A stretch of 64,000 bases of DNA from an uncultured Clostridia bacterium (GCA_948630815.1 CAPIEU010000005.1:1-64000); one strand, 5' to 3'. Counted from the stretch's first letter, positions 36,820 through 47,146 are shown. Translations and numbers: made by a program. Notes: a model not told the origin generated them from the sequence alone.

Positions 36820-39222
36820 CTATTCTTCACTTGGTGTTTTTGCCATATTAAGTTCTTGCCATCTTTCTTTGGTCATTAATACCTCTCTTGGCTTGCTTCC
36901 TTGATAACCTGAAATAATCCCTCTTTCTTCCATTTGGTCAATAATACGACCAGCTCTTGCATATCCTACTTTAAATCTTCTTTGTATAAATGAAGTTGAT
37001 GCTTGTCCTGTTTCTATAACTGTTTCTATGGCATCATTTAAAAATGGATCTGTATCATCTTCACAATCTTCTCTTTCTAAGTCTTTATCTGTAGAATTTG
37101 ATTTTTCTATTGTTTCTATTATATCTTCACTATATTGTACTTCTCCATTAGATTTTAAGAAATCAACTATCTTTTCAACTTCTTTATCAGATACAAATGC
37201 TCCTTGTAGTCTTGTAGGTTTTGGTGCTCCTGATGGATAAAATAACATATCTCCCTTACCTAATAGCTTTTCTGCACCTACCATATCAAGTATTGTTCTT
37301 GAATCTACTTGTGAAGATACTGCAAATGCAATTCTTGAAGGGATATTTGCTTTAATTATACCTGTGATAACATCTACAGATGGTCTTTGTGTCGCAATAA
37401 CAAGGTGCATTCCTGCAGCTCTTGCCATTTGTGCTAATCTACAAATAGCATCTTCAACATCTTTTGCCGCTACCATCATAAGGTCTGCAAGCTCGTCTAT
37501 AACTATTACGATTTGTGGTAATTTTTCAGCTGAGCCCTCCTTTTCTATAGCCTCATTATATCCACTTAAATCTCTAACTCCTTTTGCTGCAAATAAACTA
37601 TATCTATTAACCATTTCTTGTACTGCCCAAGCAAGTGCACCAGCTGCTTTTTTAGGATCTGTCACAACTGGAATAAGTAAATGTGGTATTCCGTTATATA
37701 CAGATAATTCAACTACTTTTGGGTCTACCATTAATAATTTTACTTCACTTGGTTTTGCCTTATATATGATGCTTGTTATTAAAGTATTTATACATACACT
37801 TTTTCCAGAACCTGTAGAACCTGCTATAAGTACGTGTGGCATTTTTGCAATATCTGTTACTACTTCATTTCCTGCAACATCTTTACCAAGTGCAAATGCT
37901 AATTTTGATTTATGATCTACAAAGCTATTTGTATTTAATATATCTCTTAAATGTACCATTTCTGTTTCTGTGTTTGGTACTTCTATTCCTACTGCTTGTT
38001 TTCCAGGTATAGGTGCTTCTATACGAATAGATGCTGCTGCAAGATTTAGTGCTATGTCGTCTGCTAAGTTTGCAATTTTATTTACTCTTACTCCTTCTGC
38101 TGGTTTTAATTCATATCTTGTAATAGCAGGTCCTACTGATACATTTTCTACTTTTGCTGATACTCCAAAACTATATAAAGTTTTTTGAAGTTTTGTAGCA
38201 TTATCTGCTATTGCTTTTTTTCCACCTCTTAAGTTTCTTCCTTCTCCCTCACTTAATAGTTCTATTGGAGGAAATTCATAATTTTCATCTTCTACTGTTA
38301 TGGCATGCTCTAATTGTAATACTTCCTTACTTTTATCTTCTTTTACTGGTTCTTCTGTTTTAAATAAATTTGCCTCTAATTCATTTGGAGATGGTTTCTT
38401 TTTTTCTTCCATACCCAAAGGAAATAAATCATCTTCATTATGATCATATTTTTTTAATTTTTCTGGTTCGTCATTTAAATTTATTGTTATTTGGTCATCA
38501 TCTAATGGAATATCTATTGACTCTTTTTTACGACTTTTCTTTATTTCTCTTTGATTTATCTTTTTAGGTTTTTCTTCTATAATTTCTTCTTCATATTCTT
38601 CTTCGTCATCTTCTAATCTTCTTTGTTTTCTTTCTTCTTTTCTTTCTTCCATTTTTTCTACTGTATTTGTAATATATTTTGCAGGATGTATTCCAAACAT
38701 AAATATTAGAACTAGAATTGCAATTCCTATTGCAAGAATTACTGCTCCTGTACTTCCTAGCAAATTAACCATTGGCATACCTACAATTGCTCCAATTGCT
38801 CCACCACCAATGTTTTTTTGTCCTAATTCATAACTTTGTTTTAATATTGTTCCAAATTCTGTATTTACATCTATATTTCCTACTGACAATTGATATATAA
38901 ACATTATAATTGCAATACACATTAAGAAAATTCCATATTGTACTAATTTTGGAGATAATGTTTCCTTTTTTTCACAAGCTAGATTTATTGCGATTGCAAA
39001 GGTACCAATTGGTAATATGTATTTCATCCAACCTATAATTCCACCAAGTAATGGGCTTAATGTTTTTCCTATATAACCTGAACTTGTATATATTAATACT
39101 GCAAGTAATATGCTAATAATTATCATAGATACTACTGCTAAATCTATATCTACTTTCTTTTGTTTTTTTCTACTATATTTTTTTGATCCTGTTGTAGTTT
39201 TCTTTCTTTTAGCTTGTGCCAT
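36820..39222 (-). CDS. ftsK: DNA translocase FtsK/SpoIIIE
   Basis: 800 aa. Four N-terminal membrane helices (about 25-180), a Lys/Glu-rich linker, then the motor: KAIADNATKLQKTLYSFGVS, VGPAITRYELKPAEGVRV, Walker A AGSTGSGKSVCINTLI, IVIVIDELADLMMVA (Walker B) and HLVIATQRPSVDVITG. The C-terminal gamma domain, which reads KOPS-like sites, is present (TSFIQRRFKVGYARAGRIID). Pumps chromosome ends through the division septum or into a forespore. Frame intact despite many Gly codons. Confidence 0.97.
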   Translation of the reverse strand: MAQAKRKKTTTGSKKYSRKKQKKVDIDLAVVSMIIISILLAVLIYTSSGYIGKTLSPLLGGIIGWMKYILPIGTFAIAINLACEKKETLSPKLVQYGIFLMCIAIIMFIYQLSVGNIDVNTEFGTILKQSYELGQKNIGGGAIGAIVGMPMVNLLGSTGAVILAIGIAILVLIFMFGIHPAKYITNTVEKMEERKEERKQRRLEDDEEEYEEEIIEEKPKKINQREIKKSRKKESIDIPLDDDQITINLNDEPEKLKKYDHNEDDLFPLGMEEKKKPSPNELEANLFKTEEPVKEDKSKEVLQLEHAITVEDENYEFPPIELLSEGEGRNLRGGKKAIADNATKLQKTLYSFGVSAKVENVSVGPAITRYELKPAEGVRVNKIANLADDIALNLAAASIRIEAPIPGKQAVGIEVPNTETEMVHLRDILNTNSFVDHKSKLAFALGKDVAGNEVVTDIAKMPHVLIAGSTGSGKSVCINTLITSIIYKAKPSEVKLLMVDPKVVELSVYNGIPHLLIPVVTDPKKAAGALAWAVQEMVNRYSLFAAKGVRDLSGYNEAIEKEGSAEKLPQIVIVIDELADLMMVAAKDVEDAICRLAQMARAAGMHLVIATQRPSVDVITGIIKANIPSRIAFAVSSQVDSRTILDMVGAEKLLGKGDMLFYPSGAPKPTRLQGAFVSDKEVEKIVDFLKSNGEVQYSEDIIETIEKSNSTDKDLEREDCEDDTDPFLNDAIETVIETGQASTSFIQRRFKVGYARAGRIIDQMEERGIISGYQGSKPREVLMTKERWQELNMAKTPSEE

Positions 39223-39288
39223 TTATTATTTCATCCTTTCTATTTATTCTAATTCTTCCCTTTATATTATATGATTTTAATTCTATTT

Positions 39289-39313
39289 TGGCAGACAAGA
39301 GACTTGCCCCTAC
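39289..39313. repeat. GC-rich palindromic repeat remnant
   Basis: GGCAGACAAGAGACTTGCCC followed by CTACATT. Confidence 0.6.
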
Positions 39314-39335
39314 ATTATAATACAATCCATCATTC

Positions 39336-39400
39336 TTAAAAAAACAGAAATCGGCTGGTCTAACCTACGACCTATTTCTTTTCCGATTCCTGACGTCACA
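39336..39400 (-). terminator. Terminator upstream of ftsK
   Basis: On the minus strand GGAATCGG pairs with CCGATTTC around an inner GGTC/GACC stem, followed by a T-run. It ends the rsmD-ATPase-like unit. Confidence 0.6.
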
Positions 39401-39401
39401 T

Positions 39402-39840
39402 TTATTTTAATTCTTTTCTATTATTTTGAACTGTTTTTAGAGCTTCTTCTAATACTACTTCAATTTTTTCTAGAAGATTGTCAGCATAATCTTTTGTTCC
39501 TTTTGATATTTCTCTAGACATTTCATTTGCTGTTTCAATTATTTGAGCTTTTTGTTCATACGCTTTTCTTGTAATTTCATGTTCATCTATCATAGATATA
39601 ATTCTATTTTCTGCTTCTTTTACTATATCATCAGCTTCTTTACCGAGCTTCTGCAAGAATTCTTGCTCGTTCCTCTTTAATCCATTTTGCTTGTTTTAAT
39701 TCATCTGGAAGTTTTATTCTTATTTCTTTAATAATATCTAAAAACTCTTCTTTATCTACAATACATTTATCCACAAATGGTAATGTTTTGCTTTTTTCTA
39801 ATTCTTCTTCTAAAGTTTCTAGTAGCGTAAATATTTCCAT
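39402..39840 (-). CDS. Coiled-coil ATP-synthase-B/DivIVA-like protein, in-frame CGG (+1 shift)
   Basis: About 145 aa when the C at 39645 is skipped. The N-terminal part (MEIFTLLETLEEELEKSKTL, then FLDIIKEIRIKLPDELKQAK) and the C-terminal part (KAYEQKAQIIETANEMSREI) form one continuous coiled coil through the junction RILAEA then GKEADDIVKEAENRI. Small proteins of this type, often annotated 'ATPase', sit beside rsmD and coaD in Clostridia; role unknown, possibly a cell-division or membrane-associated scaffold. Unshifted translation stops directly after the CGG (CGG TAA). Confidence 0.8.
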
Positions 39841-39843
39841 TTT

Positions 39844-40398
39844 TTACCCCTTTCGATTTAAGAATATAAGACTAACTCTTCCATATTTTCTTAAATCATA
39901 TACATTAACATTTAGTTTGCTTAAATTTTCTAGCTCTCTTTTCTCATTGTCTGTTTCTAAAATAATAATTCCGTTGTCTTCTAATATTTCTAATTCTATA
40001 ATCATTTTAATACTATCCACAGCTATATTTAGGTCATATGGTGGATCAATGAATATTAAATTGAATTTTTCTCTTTGTAACAGTTCTAAAGTTTTTTTAT
40101 AATCGCCTTTTATAATTTTTGCTTTTTCTTCTAAATGTGTCTTTTTTACATTTTTATTGATAATTTCTATTGCTGCATAAGATTTATCACACATTATACA
40201 AGATTTAGCACCTCTACTTAAAGTTTCAATTCCTAAAGCACCACTTCCAGCAAATAAATCTAAAACATTTGCATTTATAATTTCACATTGAATGATATTA
40301 AATAATGCTTCTTTAACTCTATCAAGAGTAGGTCTTGTATTGTTGCTTTCAAGCGTTTCTAAATTAGTTCCTCTAGCTGTTCCACTAATTACTCTCAT
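39844..40398 (-). CDS. rsmD: 16S rRNA (guanine-966-N2)-methyltransferase
   Basis: 184 aa. MRVISGTARGTNLETLESNN, RPTLDRVKEALFNII, VLDLFAGSGALGIETLSRGA (SAM-binding loop) and the catalytic FIDPPYDLN are diagnostic. Immediately upstream of the coiled-coil gene (3-base gap), same transcription unit. Frame intact. Confidence 0.96.
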   Translation of the reverse strand: MRVISGTARGTNLETLESNNTRPTLDRVKEALFNIIQCEIINANVLDLFAGSGALGIETLSRGAKSCIMCDKSYAAIEIINKNVKKTHLEEKAKIIKGDYKKTLELLQREKFNLIFIDPPYDLNIAVDSIKMIIELEILEDNGIIILETDNEKRELENLSKLNVNVYDLRKYGRVSLIFLNRKG

Positions 40399-40500
40399 TT
40401 TAAACCTTCCTATGATATATCTATTTTATTCTTTTTTCTTAATAAGTCAATAGTAATAACGGAATTGTAATATACATTTAACAGTTTTGTAACAGATAGC

Positions 40501-40533
40501 AAAAAAATATAAAGACATAATCTTTATATTTTT
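40501..40533 (-). terminator. Terminator after divIVA
   Basis: AAAAATATAAAGA and TCTTTATATTTTT arms; T-run on the minus strand, a few bases after the shifted divIVA stop at 40542. Confidence 0.75.
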
Positions 40534-40541
40534 CTTTGGCA

Positions 40542-40992
40542 CTATTCTTTATTAATCTCTTTTAAAATTTCTAATTGTGAAATAAGTAAGGATTCCATTT
40601 TTGCTTTATATACATCAAATTGTTTTCCGTGCATCTTCTAATTCTTTTCTCTTTGCTAAAATATCTTGTTCTAACCTTACAGCTTCATTCTGTGCAAAAT
40701 TTTTAGCATCATTTATTATTTGATCTGCCTGTTGTTTTGCAATATTTTTTACTTCTTCTGCTGTAGACTGTGCCATAAGTAATGTACTTTGTAATGTACT
40801 TTCTATGGTTTTATAATGTGCTAAATCATCATTTAATTGTTCTATTTTTTCTTTATATTCAGTGTTTTCTTTGTACAACTTTTCATAATCTGCTGTTACT
40901 ATGTCTAAAAATTCATCTACATCTTCCACATTATATCCATTAACCATTTGTTTTGCAAATTTCTTATTTTCTATTTCTAGTGGTGTTAGCAT
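40542..40992 (-). CDS. divIVA: DivIVA-family septum-site protein, in-frame CGG (+1 shift)
   Basis: About 149 aa. The N-terminal lipid-binding domain is clear (MLTPLEIENKKFAKQMVNGY, NVEDVDEFLDIVTADYEKLY), followed by the coiled coil. At 40629-40627 CGG follows KELEDA. In the original frame only KTI remains before a stop; with the C skipped the protein continues GKQFDVYKAKMESLLISQLE then ILKEINKE, which is the typical DivIVA C-terminal helix, and ends just before a terminator. Marks negatively curved membrane at septum and poles. Neighbour of sepF, as in Bacillus. Confidence 0.92.
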
Positions 40993-41007
40993 AAGCTCTC
41001 CTCATTT

Positions 41008-41487
41008 CTAATTGTTTTTTAACCATGATACAGATAATCTATTTTTTATTTCTTCTCTTGCCATCTCATTAGCAATTTCATAATTAATTGGAGCAATTAA
41101 GAATATTGAATTAGATATTTTTTGAATATGTCCATCTAACGCATGAACAGATCCACTAATAAAATCTACTATTCTTCTTGCTACATCTTTATTTACATAT
41201 TCAAGGTTAACAATCACAGATTTTCTTTCTTTTAAATAATTGCATATTTCTTCTGATTGTTCAAAAGTAGTTGGTTGTGATATTACCATTTTTATGCTTT
41301 GTGTTTGTGGCATATTTACAACTTTTGATTTTCTTCCAAATAATTTATTTATTCCTTCTGATTCTTGTTCTTGTTCATCATCTTCATCATATTCATAATC
41401 ATATGCTCTATCTTCTATTTCTTCTTCTGGTTCTTCACTTTCCATTCCTAAAAAGTCCCAAATTTTATTCATTACAGCTCCAGCCAT
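41008..41487 (-). CDS. sepF: Cell division protein SepF
   Basis: 159 aa. An N-terminal amphipathic membrane-binding helix (MNKIWDFLGMESEEPEEE), an acidic linker, and the SepF/DUF552 core: IKMVISQPTTFEQSEEICNY, RKSVIVNLEYVNKDVARRIV, DFISGSVHALDGHIQKISNS. Aligns FtsZ filaments at the septum. Located 15 bases upstream of divIVA in transcription order. Confidence 0.95.
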   Translation of the reverse strand: MAGAVMNKIWDFLGMESEEPEEEIEDRAYDYEYDEDDEQEQESEGINKLFGRKSKVVNMPQTQSIKMVISQPTTFEQSEEICNYLKERKSVIVNLEYVNKDVARRIVDFISGSVHALDGHIQKISNSIFLIAPINYEIANEMAREEIKNRLSVSWLKNN

Positions 41488-41609
41488 TTATAAAACCTCC
41501 CTATATTTCTCCTTGGTATTCGCTAATAGTATCTTACTTTTTTAGGTAAAAGTCAATACCTTTTTGGATTGTAATTTATTTTTAATAGCTCTGTAATATT
41601 GCTGTAACA

Positions 41610-42893
41610 TTATATCTTTGGATTAAGAATAATTTCGTCATGCAGTACTATTGTTTTAACTTGTTTTAAATCATTCTCTGTATACCCCATATTTTCTTTT
41701 AATTCCTCATTTGTATAGTTTGTAATTATAGAATATGATTCGTTTTGTTTTAGCACTTTTATTAATATCTTATCTGTATATCCCATTCTATTTCTAACTA
41801 TATAGTAAATATCTTGTCCTGCTATAGTCACTCCATTTGGTGCTGTTTCTTTAATTAGAGCCTCATTTGGAACTTTTAAGCCACTATAACTCCACCAAAT
41901 CACATCAAATGTTATTTTTCTATAATTTGCAAGCAATTCTAAACCATTATTAATTTTAAATACGAGTAATCTTGAATGCTCTTCTTCTACAATATATTCT
42001 ATCTCTCCACTTATTACTTGCGAATTCGACAATCTTATATTTACATTATCTCCCACTTTTGCTTCTTTTGATTTTGGTGATTCAAATGATGATATAATAT
42101 ATGCTTCGAAGTTATCTATTATTTTCCCACTTTCATTACTTGTTGCAACAATTTCACCTGTTTTTAATTTTAAATCTTCTAAAAATTTTTTGTTTAAGCT
42201 AGAAAAACTTTCTTTAGTTAATATATTTTCTAGTCCATCTACTCGATATGATACAATTCCGCTTTCTGGTGCAGTTACATATTCTGCACCAGAATTTAAA
42301 CTATTTTCATATCCACTTCTTTCTTCAATTAGTTTTCTTATATATGACCCCTGTGGACTTAAATCTCCTGCAATTTTTGCTTTTTTTGTTATCCTTGTAT
42401 TTATGTCTTTTTTATATTCGGTTATTTTTTGAATATCTTTTAATGTTGACGCTTCATTTAATTTTTGACTAATTTGATTTTCTAAAAGTTTTATATCACT
42501 AGAAAATAAACCTGTTTCATTTTCCATTGCATCTTGTATTTTAATATCTAATTCTTCAATTTTTTTTACTAATGTCTCTTCATTATTACTGTAATATCTA
42601 TAAATTGAATCTCCTTTTGCTACTCTTTCTCCTTCTGTTTTTATCTGTATCATTCCGTTTTTATAATTATTTCCTTGTACTACTGTTTCATTCCTTATAA
42701 CATATCCTAATGCACTTTCTTCTAAAGATAATCCTCCATTTTCAATCATAAAAACGTCTGTTGGATTTTTTATAAGTTGGATTATTGCATACACAAAATA
42801 TACTAGTACTATTAAAGATATAATATAAGCGGTAATTACTTTTTTCATATTCTTTTTAGGAGTTATATTATCATTTTTTCCAATTTTCTTCAA
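41610..42893 (-). CDS. HlyD-like membrane protein of the sepF cluster
   Basis: 427 aa. Basic N-terminus and one membrane helix (VITAYIISLIVLVYFVYAII), then a barrel-sandwich and coiled-coil layout like HlyD-type adaptors (GVVxGNNYKNGMIQIKTEGERV pattern, EYVTAPESGIVSYRVDG). It overlaps the upstream miaA by 4 bases, and similar proteins sit beside sepF in many Clostridia. Role unknown; no transporter partner is nearby, so a division or envelope function is possible. Frame intact. Confidence 0.75.
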   Translation of the reverse strand: MKKIGKNDNITPKKNMKKVITAYIISLIVLVYFVYAIIQLIKNPTDVFMIENGGLSLEESALGYVIRNETVVQGNNYKNGMIQIKTEGERVAKGDSIYRYYSNNEETLVKKIEELDIKIQDAMENETGLFSSDIKLLENQISQKLNEASTLKDIQKITEYKKDINTRITKKAKIAGDLSPQGSYIRKLIEERSGYENSLNSGAEYVTAPESGIVSYRVDGLENILTKESFSSLNKKFLEDLKLKTGEIVATSNESGKIIDNFEAYIISSFESPKSKEAKVGDNVNIRLSNSQVISGEIEYIVEEEHSRLLVFKINNGLELLANYRKITFDVIWWSYSGLKVPNEALIKETAPNGVTIAGQDIYYIVRNRMGYTDKILIKVLKQNESYSIITNYTNEELKENMGYTENDLKQVKTIVLHDEIILNPKI

Positions 42894-43811
42894 TTTATTC
42901 CCTCCAAAATAATATTAATATTATTTTGCCTATCATCACTTGCATCTAACCATATTGTTTGCTTGTTTTTTCTAAACCAAGTTAATTGCCTTTTTGCATA
43001 TCTCCTCGTTTCCTGTTTTATCTTTTCAATTGCTTCTTCTTTTGTTAGTACTCCATCAAGATATTCCTTTGTCTCTTTATATCCTAAGGCTTGCATCGCT
43101 GTTGGATATTTATTATATTTTTTACATATATTTTCTGTTTCTTTTATAAGTCCTTGTTCTACCATAATGTCTACTCTTTTATTTATTCTATCATATAAAA
43201 CTTCTCTATCCATATTTAATGCAAAAACTCTATAATCATATGGTATTTCATTTTTTCTTGATTCTATTTCTTGTTCTGTTTTTGTTTTACCTGTTGCTTT
43301 ATATATTTCTAATATTCTAATAATTCTTTTTTTATCATTTTTGCTTATATTTTTTATTGCTTGTTCATCAATTTTTTTTGCTTCGTTATATAATTTTTCT
43401 AGTCCTTCTTTATTTGCTATTTCTTCTAGCTTATTTCTGTATTCCTCATCAAATTCTATATTTTGATATTCTATCCCATATATTAAAGAATCAATATATA
43501 ATCCTGTTCCACCTACAACAATTGGTGTTTTTCCCTTTTTTAATATTTCTTCTATTGCATTAATTGCTTGTTTTTTATAATCTGCTACACTATATCTTTC
43601 ATCTGGAGATACAAAATCTATCATATAATGTTTAATATCTCCCATTTCTTCTTTTGTAGGTTTCGCACTTCCAATATCCATATCTTTATATATTTGCATT
43701 GAATCTGCTGATACTATTTCTCCATTTATTTGTTTTGCAAGTTCTATTGATAGTGCAGTTTTTCCGTGATGCTGTTGGTCCACATATAACTATTACTATA
43801 GTTTTTTTCAA
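42890..43811 (-). CDS. miaA: tRNA dimethylallyltransferase, in-frame CGG (+1 shift) in the P-loop
   Basis: About 306 aa from a TTG start at 43811 (ribosome binding site GAGGTG at 10 bases). It transfers dimethylallyl to A37 of tRNAs reading UNN codons. KKTIVIVICGPTAS is followed by CGG (43766-43764); skipping the C gives GKTALSIELAKQ, so the shift falls inside the nucleotide-binding P-loop. Then SADSMQIYKDMDIGSAKPT, VVGGTGLYIDSLIYG and RQLTWFRKN confirm MiaA. The unshifted frame is nonsense, and starting later would leave no P-loop. It follows mutL as in many bacteria. Confidence 0.93.
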
Positions 43812-43826
43812 TTTCTTCTATTCACC

Positions 43827-44258
43827 TCAATTTTTTAGTTTTATACTAGCATTATTTATTAGTCCTATTTCAAAATCTTTAATATATGCCATTTCAAATA
43901 TAAAGACAAAAATTAGTATAATAGAAAATATTAAAATCTTTCTTTTTAGCTGTGATTCATTAATTCTTTCGCCTTTATGCATATTCAAATTATTGCATAT
44001 ATATGGTAATGATATTATTGCATTAATTGGTGCAAATATTAATATAGAAGTATTTTTAGCAATGCTAATATGTTTAGCATTTGCATCTATTCCATTGGTA
44101 CTTACAAAACATATAATTAATGTTGCAATAAATGTTATTATAAAACCAATTGCCATTAACTTTATTTTGCTTGGTTTATCATAGTTATACATATTATGAT
44201 AAATCATAACTCCTGCAACAATATATATAATTATTGATATTATAAATATTAGTAACAT
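43827..44258 (-). CDS. Multi-pass membrane protein, hypothetical
   Basis: 143 aa with about four hydrophobic segments (LLIFIISIIIYIVAGVMIYH, IKLMAIGFIITFIATLIICF, ISIAKNTSILIFAPINAIIS, ILIFSIILIFVFIFEMAYI). No motif beyond the membrane pattern. It sits between mutL and miaA on the same strand with a ribosome binding site AAGAGGTAAAG. Function unknown. Confidence 0.65.
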   Translation of the reverse strand: MLLIFIISIIIYIVAGVMIYHNMYNYDKPSKIKLMAIGFIITFIATLIICFVSTNGIDANAKHISIAKNTSILIFAPINAIISLPYICNNLNMHKGERINESQLKRKILIFSIILIFVFIFEMAYIKDFEIGLINNASIKLKN

Positions 44259-44286
44259 TCTTTACCTCTTTTACATTTTATGTTTT

Positions 44287-44315
44287 GTAGGGGCAGACAC
44301 AGGTTCTGCCCCTAC
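44287..44315. repeat. GC-rich palindromic repeat
   Basis: GTAGGGGCAGACACAGGTTC with its inverted right half TGCCCCTAC, in the spacer after mutL. Confidence 0.75.
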
Positions 44316-44336
44316 ATCATAATTAATATTAATATT

Positions 44337-46865
44337 TTATTTTCTTCTTGCAAATTTCTTTTCCATATCGCTTTTATCCATTTTTATTGCTGTTGGTCTT
44401 CCGTGTGGGCAGGTAAATGGATTTGGTAATTTTAATAATTCATCCATTAAGCTATCTACTTCTTCATTTTCCAAGTCCATATTCGCCTTTACTGCTGCTT
44501 TACATGCTACTGTCGCTATAAATCTTTCTTCTATTTCTTGTTTTGCTGTTCTTGCAACTTGGTTAATTTCATCTAATGTTTCTAAGAATAATTCTTTAGT
44601 ATCCATGTCTAAGCAAATATCTGGTACACCTGTTAATTTTATTGTATTATCTCCAAATTCTTCTAATGCAAAACCTGCTTTTTCAAACATTTCAATATTA
44701 TCTTTTAATATATCTATTTCTTTATGTGTTAAAGTAATAATATCAGGTAATAATAGCATTTGTGAATTTTTATCTTCATTAGAATAATAATTCTTTTTCA
44801 CTTTTTCGTACATTACTCTTTCATGTGCTGCATGTTGATCTATCATATATAATTCGTCTTTTATTTCTATTATAATATATGTATTAAAAGCAATTCCTAC
44901 TAGTTTGTATACTGGTTTTTGATATTCTGGTATATCTTCAAAAACAGAAATATTATTATCCTTAATTAATTCATATGCACTAATTTTTTCTTCTTCTTTT
45001 TTCTTTTCTTCTTCTACTGATGCAGGTAATTTTCCAAATATCTTTTCATACATATTTGTAAATTCTGGACTTTCTTCTACATTTTTTATAGTTTCTAATT
45101 TATCAATCATATCTTGTAATTCTTGAGATGTAAATTTTTGTGTGTTTTGTTTTTCTTGGATGTTCTCTAATTCATTTACGTTGTTTATATTTTCTTCATT
45201 TAAATTTGCATTTTTATCTCCATCTTTTGCTAAATTTATATTTAATGTTTCTATTTTTTCATCATTATTTTTTGTATCTACATCTTTAATACTATTTTCT
45301 TTAATTAGTGCTTCTAAACTACTTTTTTCTACTGTATTATAAGATTCCTCTTTTTCCATTAGGCTTTCTACTTGTTGCTCATTTCTTATATTTTCTTTAT
45401 ATTCATTTTTTCTATTGTCTTTTTCTATATACTCTTTTGTTTGTCCAACATTTTCTTGATATATTGGATTTGAAGAAAATGTATTACTTGTATCTTGATT
45501 ATAATTTAGTTCTTCTCCAAATTGCAGTTTTTTTGTATCATTTATTAGAGTATGAATGTTTGTTTGCAATTTAGGATCTTTTTCTGCTTCTTCTTTCAAA
45601 CGTTGTTGCATTGCAATTAATTCTTTAAATACATCCATTTTTTTATCTTGTTTAGGCATTTGTTTTTCTTCGAGATTTGAATATGTTTTTTCGTATTTTG
45701 GTTCTTCTTTATGTATTTTCATTGTTTCTCTATTATTATATATCTGTTCAATAACACTTTCTTTAGGTTTTTCTATTTCTTGTGATTTTATTTTTCTAAA
45801 TAAATCTGTTATGCTAGATTTTGTATTATTATAACTTTCTACTTCTTCAACTGTTTTTTCAGTATTTGCAATTAATTCAGCTTTAAGTAATGTATCTTTT
45901 ATTGCATGATATATTGCCCTAAATACCTTGTTCTCTTCTTGAAATCTTACTTCTAGTTTTGCTGGATGAACATTAACATCTACCATACTTGGATCCATAT
46001 CTATATTTAACACTAAAAATCCATATTTTCCTATTGGAAGCAATCCTTTAAAACTGTTTTCTGCTGCTCCCATTAAGGTTTTATCTTTTACAAATCTTTC
46101 ATTTACAAAAAATATTTGATTAGCTCTATTTGATCTTGCTATTTCTGGTTTTCCAACAACCCCTTTTATGTGCATATCCTCATATGTATAATCTACTTCT
46201 AAAATATTGCTTGCAATATCTTTACCATAAATTGAATAAATTACATCTTGTATTTTTCCGTTTCCTGAAGTTTGAATTATTGTTTTTCCACTATTTATTA
46301 ACCTAAATGCAATATTTGTATGGATTAATGCAAGTCTTGTAACTGCATCTTCAATATATCCAGATTCTGTATAATCTTTTTTTAAAAATTTATATCTTAC
46401 AGGTGTATTAAAAAATAAGTTTTGTACTGTTATAGTAGTTCCTACACCACATCCTATTTCTTCAAATGAAAGTACTCTTCCTGCTTCTACTACAATTCTA
46501 TTTCCTATTTTTTCATTATTTGTTCTAGATATCATCTCAACATTTGCAATGGCTGCAATACTTGCTAATGCTTCTCCTCTAAACCCCATAGATTTAATCT
46601 GTTTTAAATCTTCAGCACTTCTAATTTTGCTTGTTGCATGTCTTTCAAATGCAATTTCCATATCATCTTTTTCAATACCTTTTCCATTATCAGTTATACG
46701 AATATAAGATATTCCACCATTCTTTATTTCTATATTTATAGATGTTGCTCCTGCATCAATTGAGTTCTCTACCATCTCTTTTATTACAGAGGCTGGTCTT
46801 TCTACTACTTCTCCTGCTGCAATTTTATTTATCGTAAGCTCATCTAATAAAACAATATTCCCCAT
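44337..46865 (-). CDS. mutL: DNA mismatch repair protein MutL
   Basis: 842 aa, longer than usual because of an unstructured Glu/Lys/Asn-rich linker of about 270 residues. GHKL ATPase motifs: INKIAAGEVVERPASVIKEM, NSIDAGATSI, ITDNGKGIEKDD, RHATSKI and MGFRGEALASIAAIANV. The C-terminal endonuclease site is MIDQHAAHERVMYEK (DQHAxxExxxxE), with TCPHGRPTAI near the end; this is the nicking type found in bacteria without MutH. mutS is not in the window. Frame intact. Confidence 0.97.
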   Translation of the reverse strand: MGNIVLLDELTINKIAAGEVVERPASVIKEMVENSIDAGATSINIEIKNGGISYIRITDNGKGIEKDDMEIAFERHATSKIRSAEDLKQIKSMGFRGEALASIAAIANVEMISRTNNEKIGNRIVVEAGRVLSFEEIGCGVGTTITVQNLFFNTPVRYKFLKKDYTESGYIEDAVTRLALIHTNIAFRLINSGKTIIQTSGNGKIQDVIYSIYGKDIASNILEVDYTYEDMHIKGVVGKPEIARSNRANQIFFVNERFVKDKTLMGAAENSFKGLLPIGKYGFLVLNIDMDPSMVDVNVHPAKLEVRFQEENKVFRAIYHAIKDTLLKAELIANTEKTVEEVESYNNTKSSITDLFRKIKSQEIEKPKESVIEQIYNNRETMKIHKEEPKYEKTYSNLEEKQMPKQDKKMDVFKELIAMQQRLKEEAEKDPKLQTNIHTLINDTKKLQFGEELNYNQDTSNTFSSNPIYQENVGQTKEYIEKDNRKNEYKENIRNEQQVESLMEKEESYNTVEKSSLEALIKENSIKDVDTKNNDEKIETLNINLAKDGDKNANLNEENINNVNELENIQEKQNTQKFTSQELQDMIDKLETIKNVEESPEFTNMYEKIFGKLPASVEEEKKKEEEKISAYELIKDNNISVFEDIPEYQKPVYKLVGIAFNTYIIIEIKDELYMIDQHAAHERVMYEKVKKNYYSNEDKNSQMLLLPDIITLTHKEIDILKDNIEMFEKAGFALEEFGDNTIKLTGVPDICLDMDTKELFLETLDEINQVARTAKQEIEERFIATVACKAAVKANMDLENEEVDSLMDELLKLPNPFTCPHGRPTAIKMDKSDMEKKFARRK

Positions 46866-47097
46866 ATAAATATCCTCTCCTAAATATGTTTATAACTTCA
46901 TATGGAATTATATCATTTATTGTTGTTTTTTGTATAGTTTTTTGGAATAATTTCTTGATTTTTTAATTATATATTTAAAAATATTGTAATTGCGTGAATA
47001 AACTTTATTTATAATAATTTTAGAATAAAATTTATAAAATATATTTTGAATTTATTTTGAATTAATATTTACTTTTAGTAAAAAATTTAATATAAAC

Positions 47098-47131
47098 AAA
47101 AACGAATCCCCCGCTTCGTTTTAGTTTTTTT
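47098..47131 (-). terminator. Terminator of the heptad-repeat gene
   Basis: AAAACGAA and TTCGTTTT arms around a GC-rich loop; T-run on the minus strand. Confidence 0.7.
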
Positions 47132-47146
47132 CTTCCCTTTTCATAA

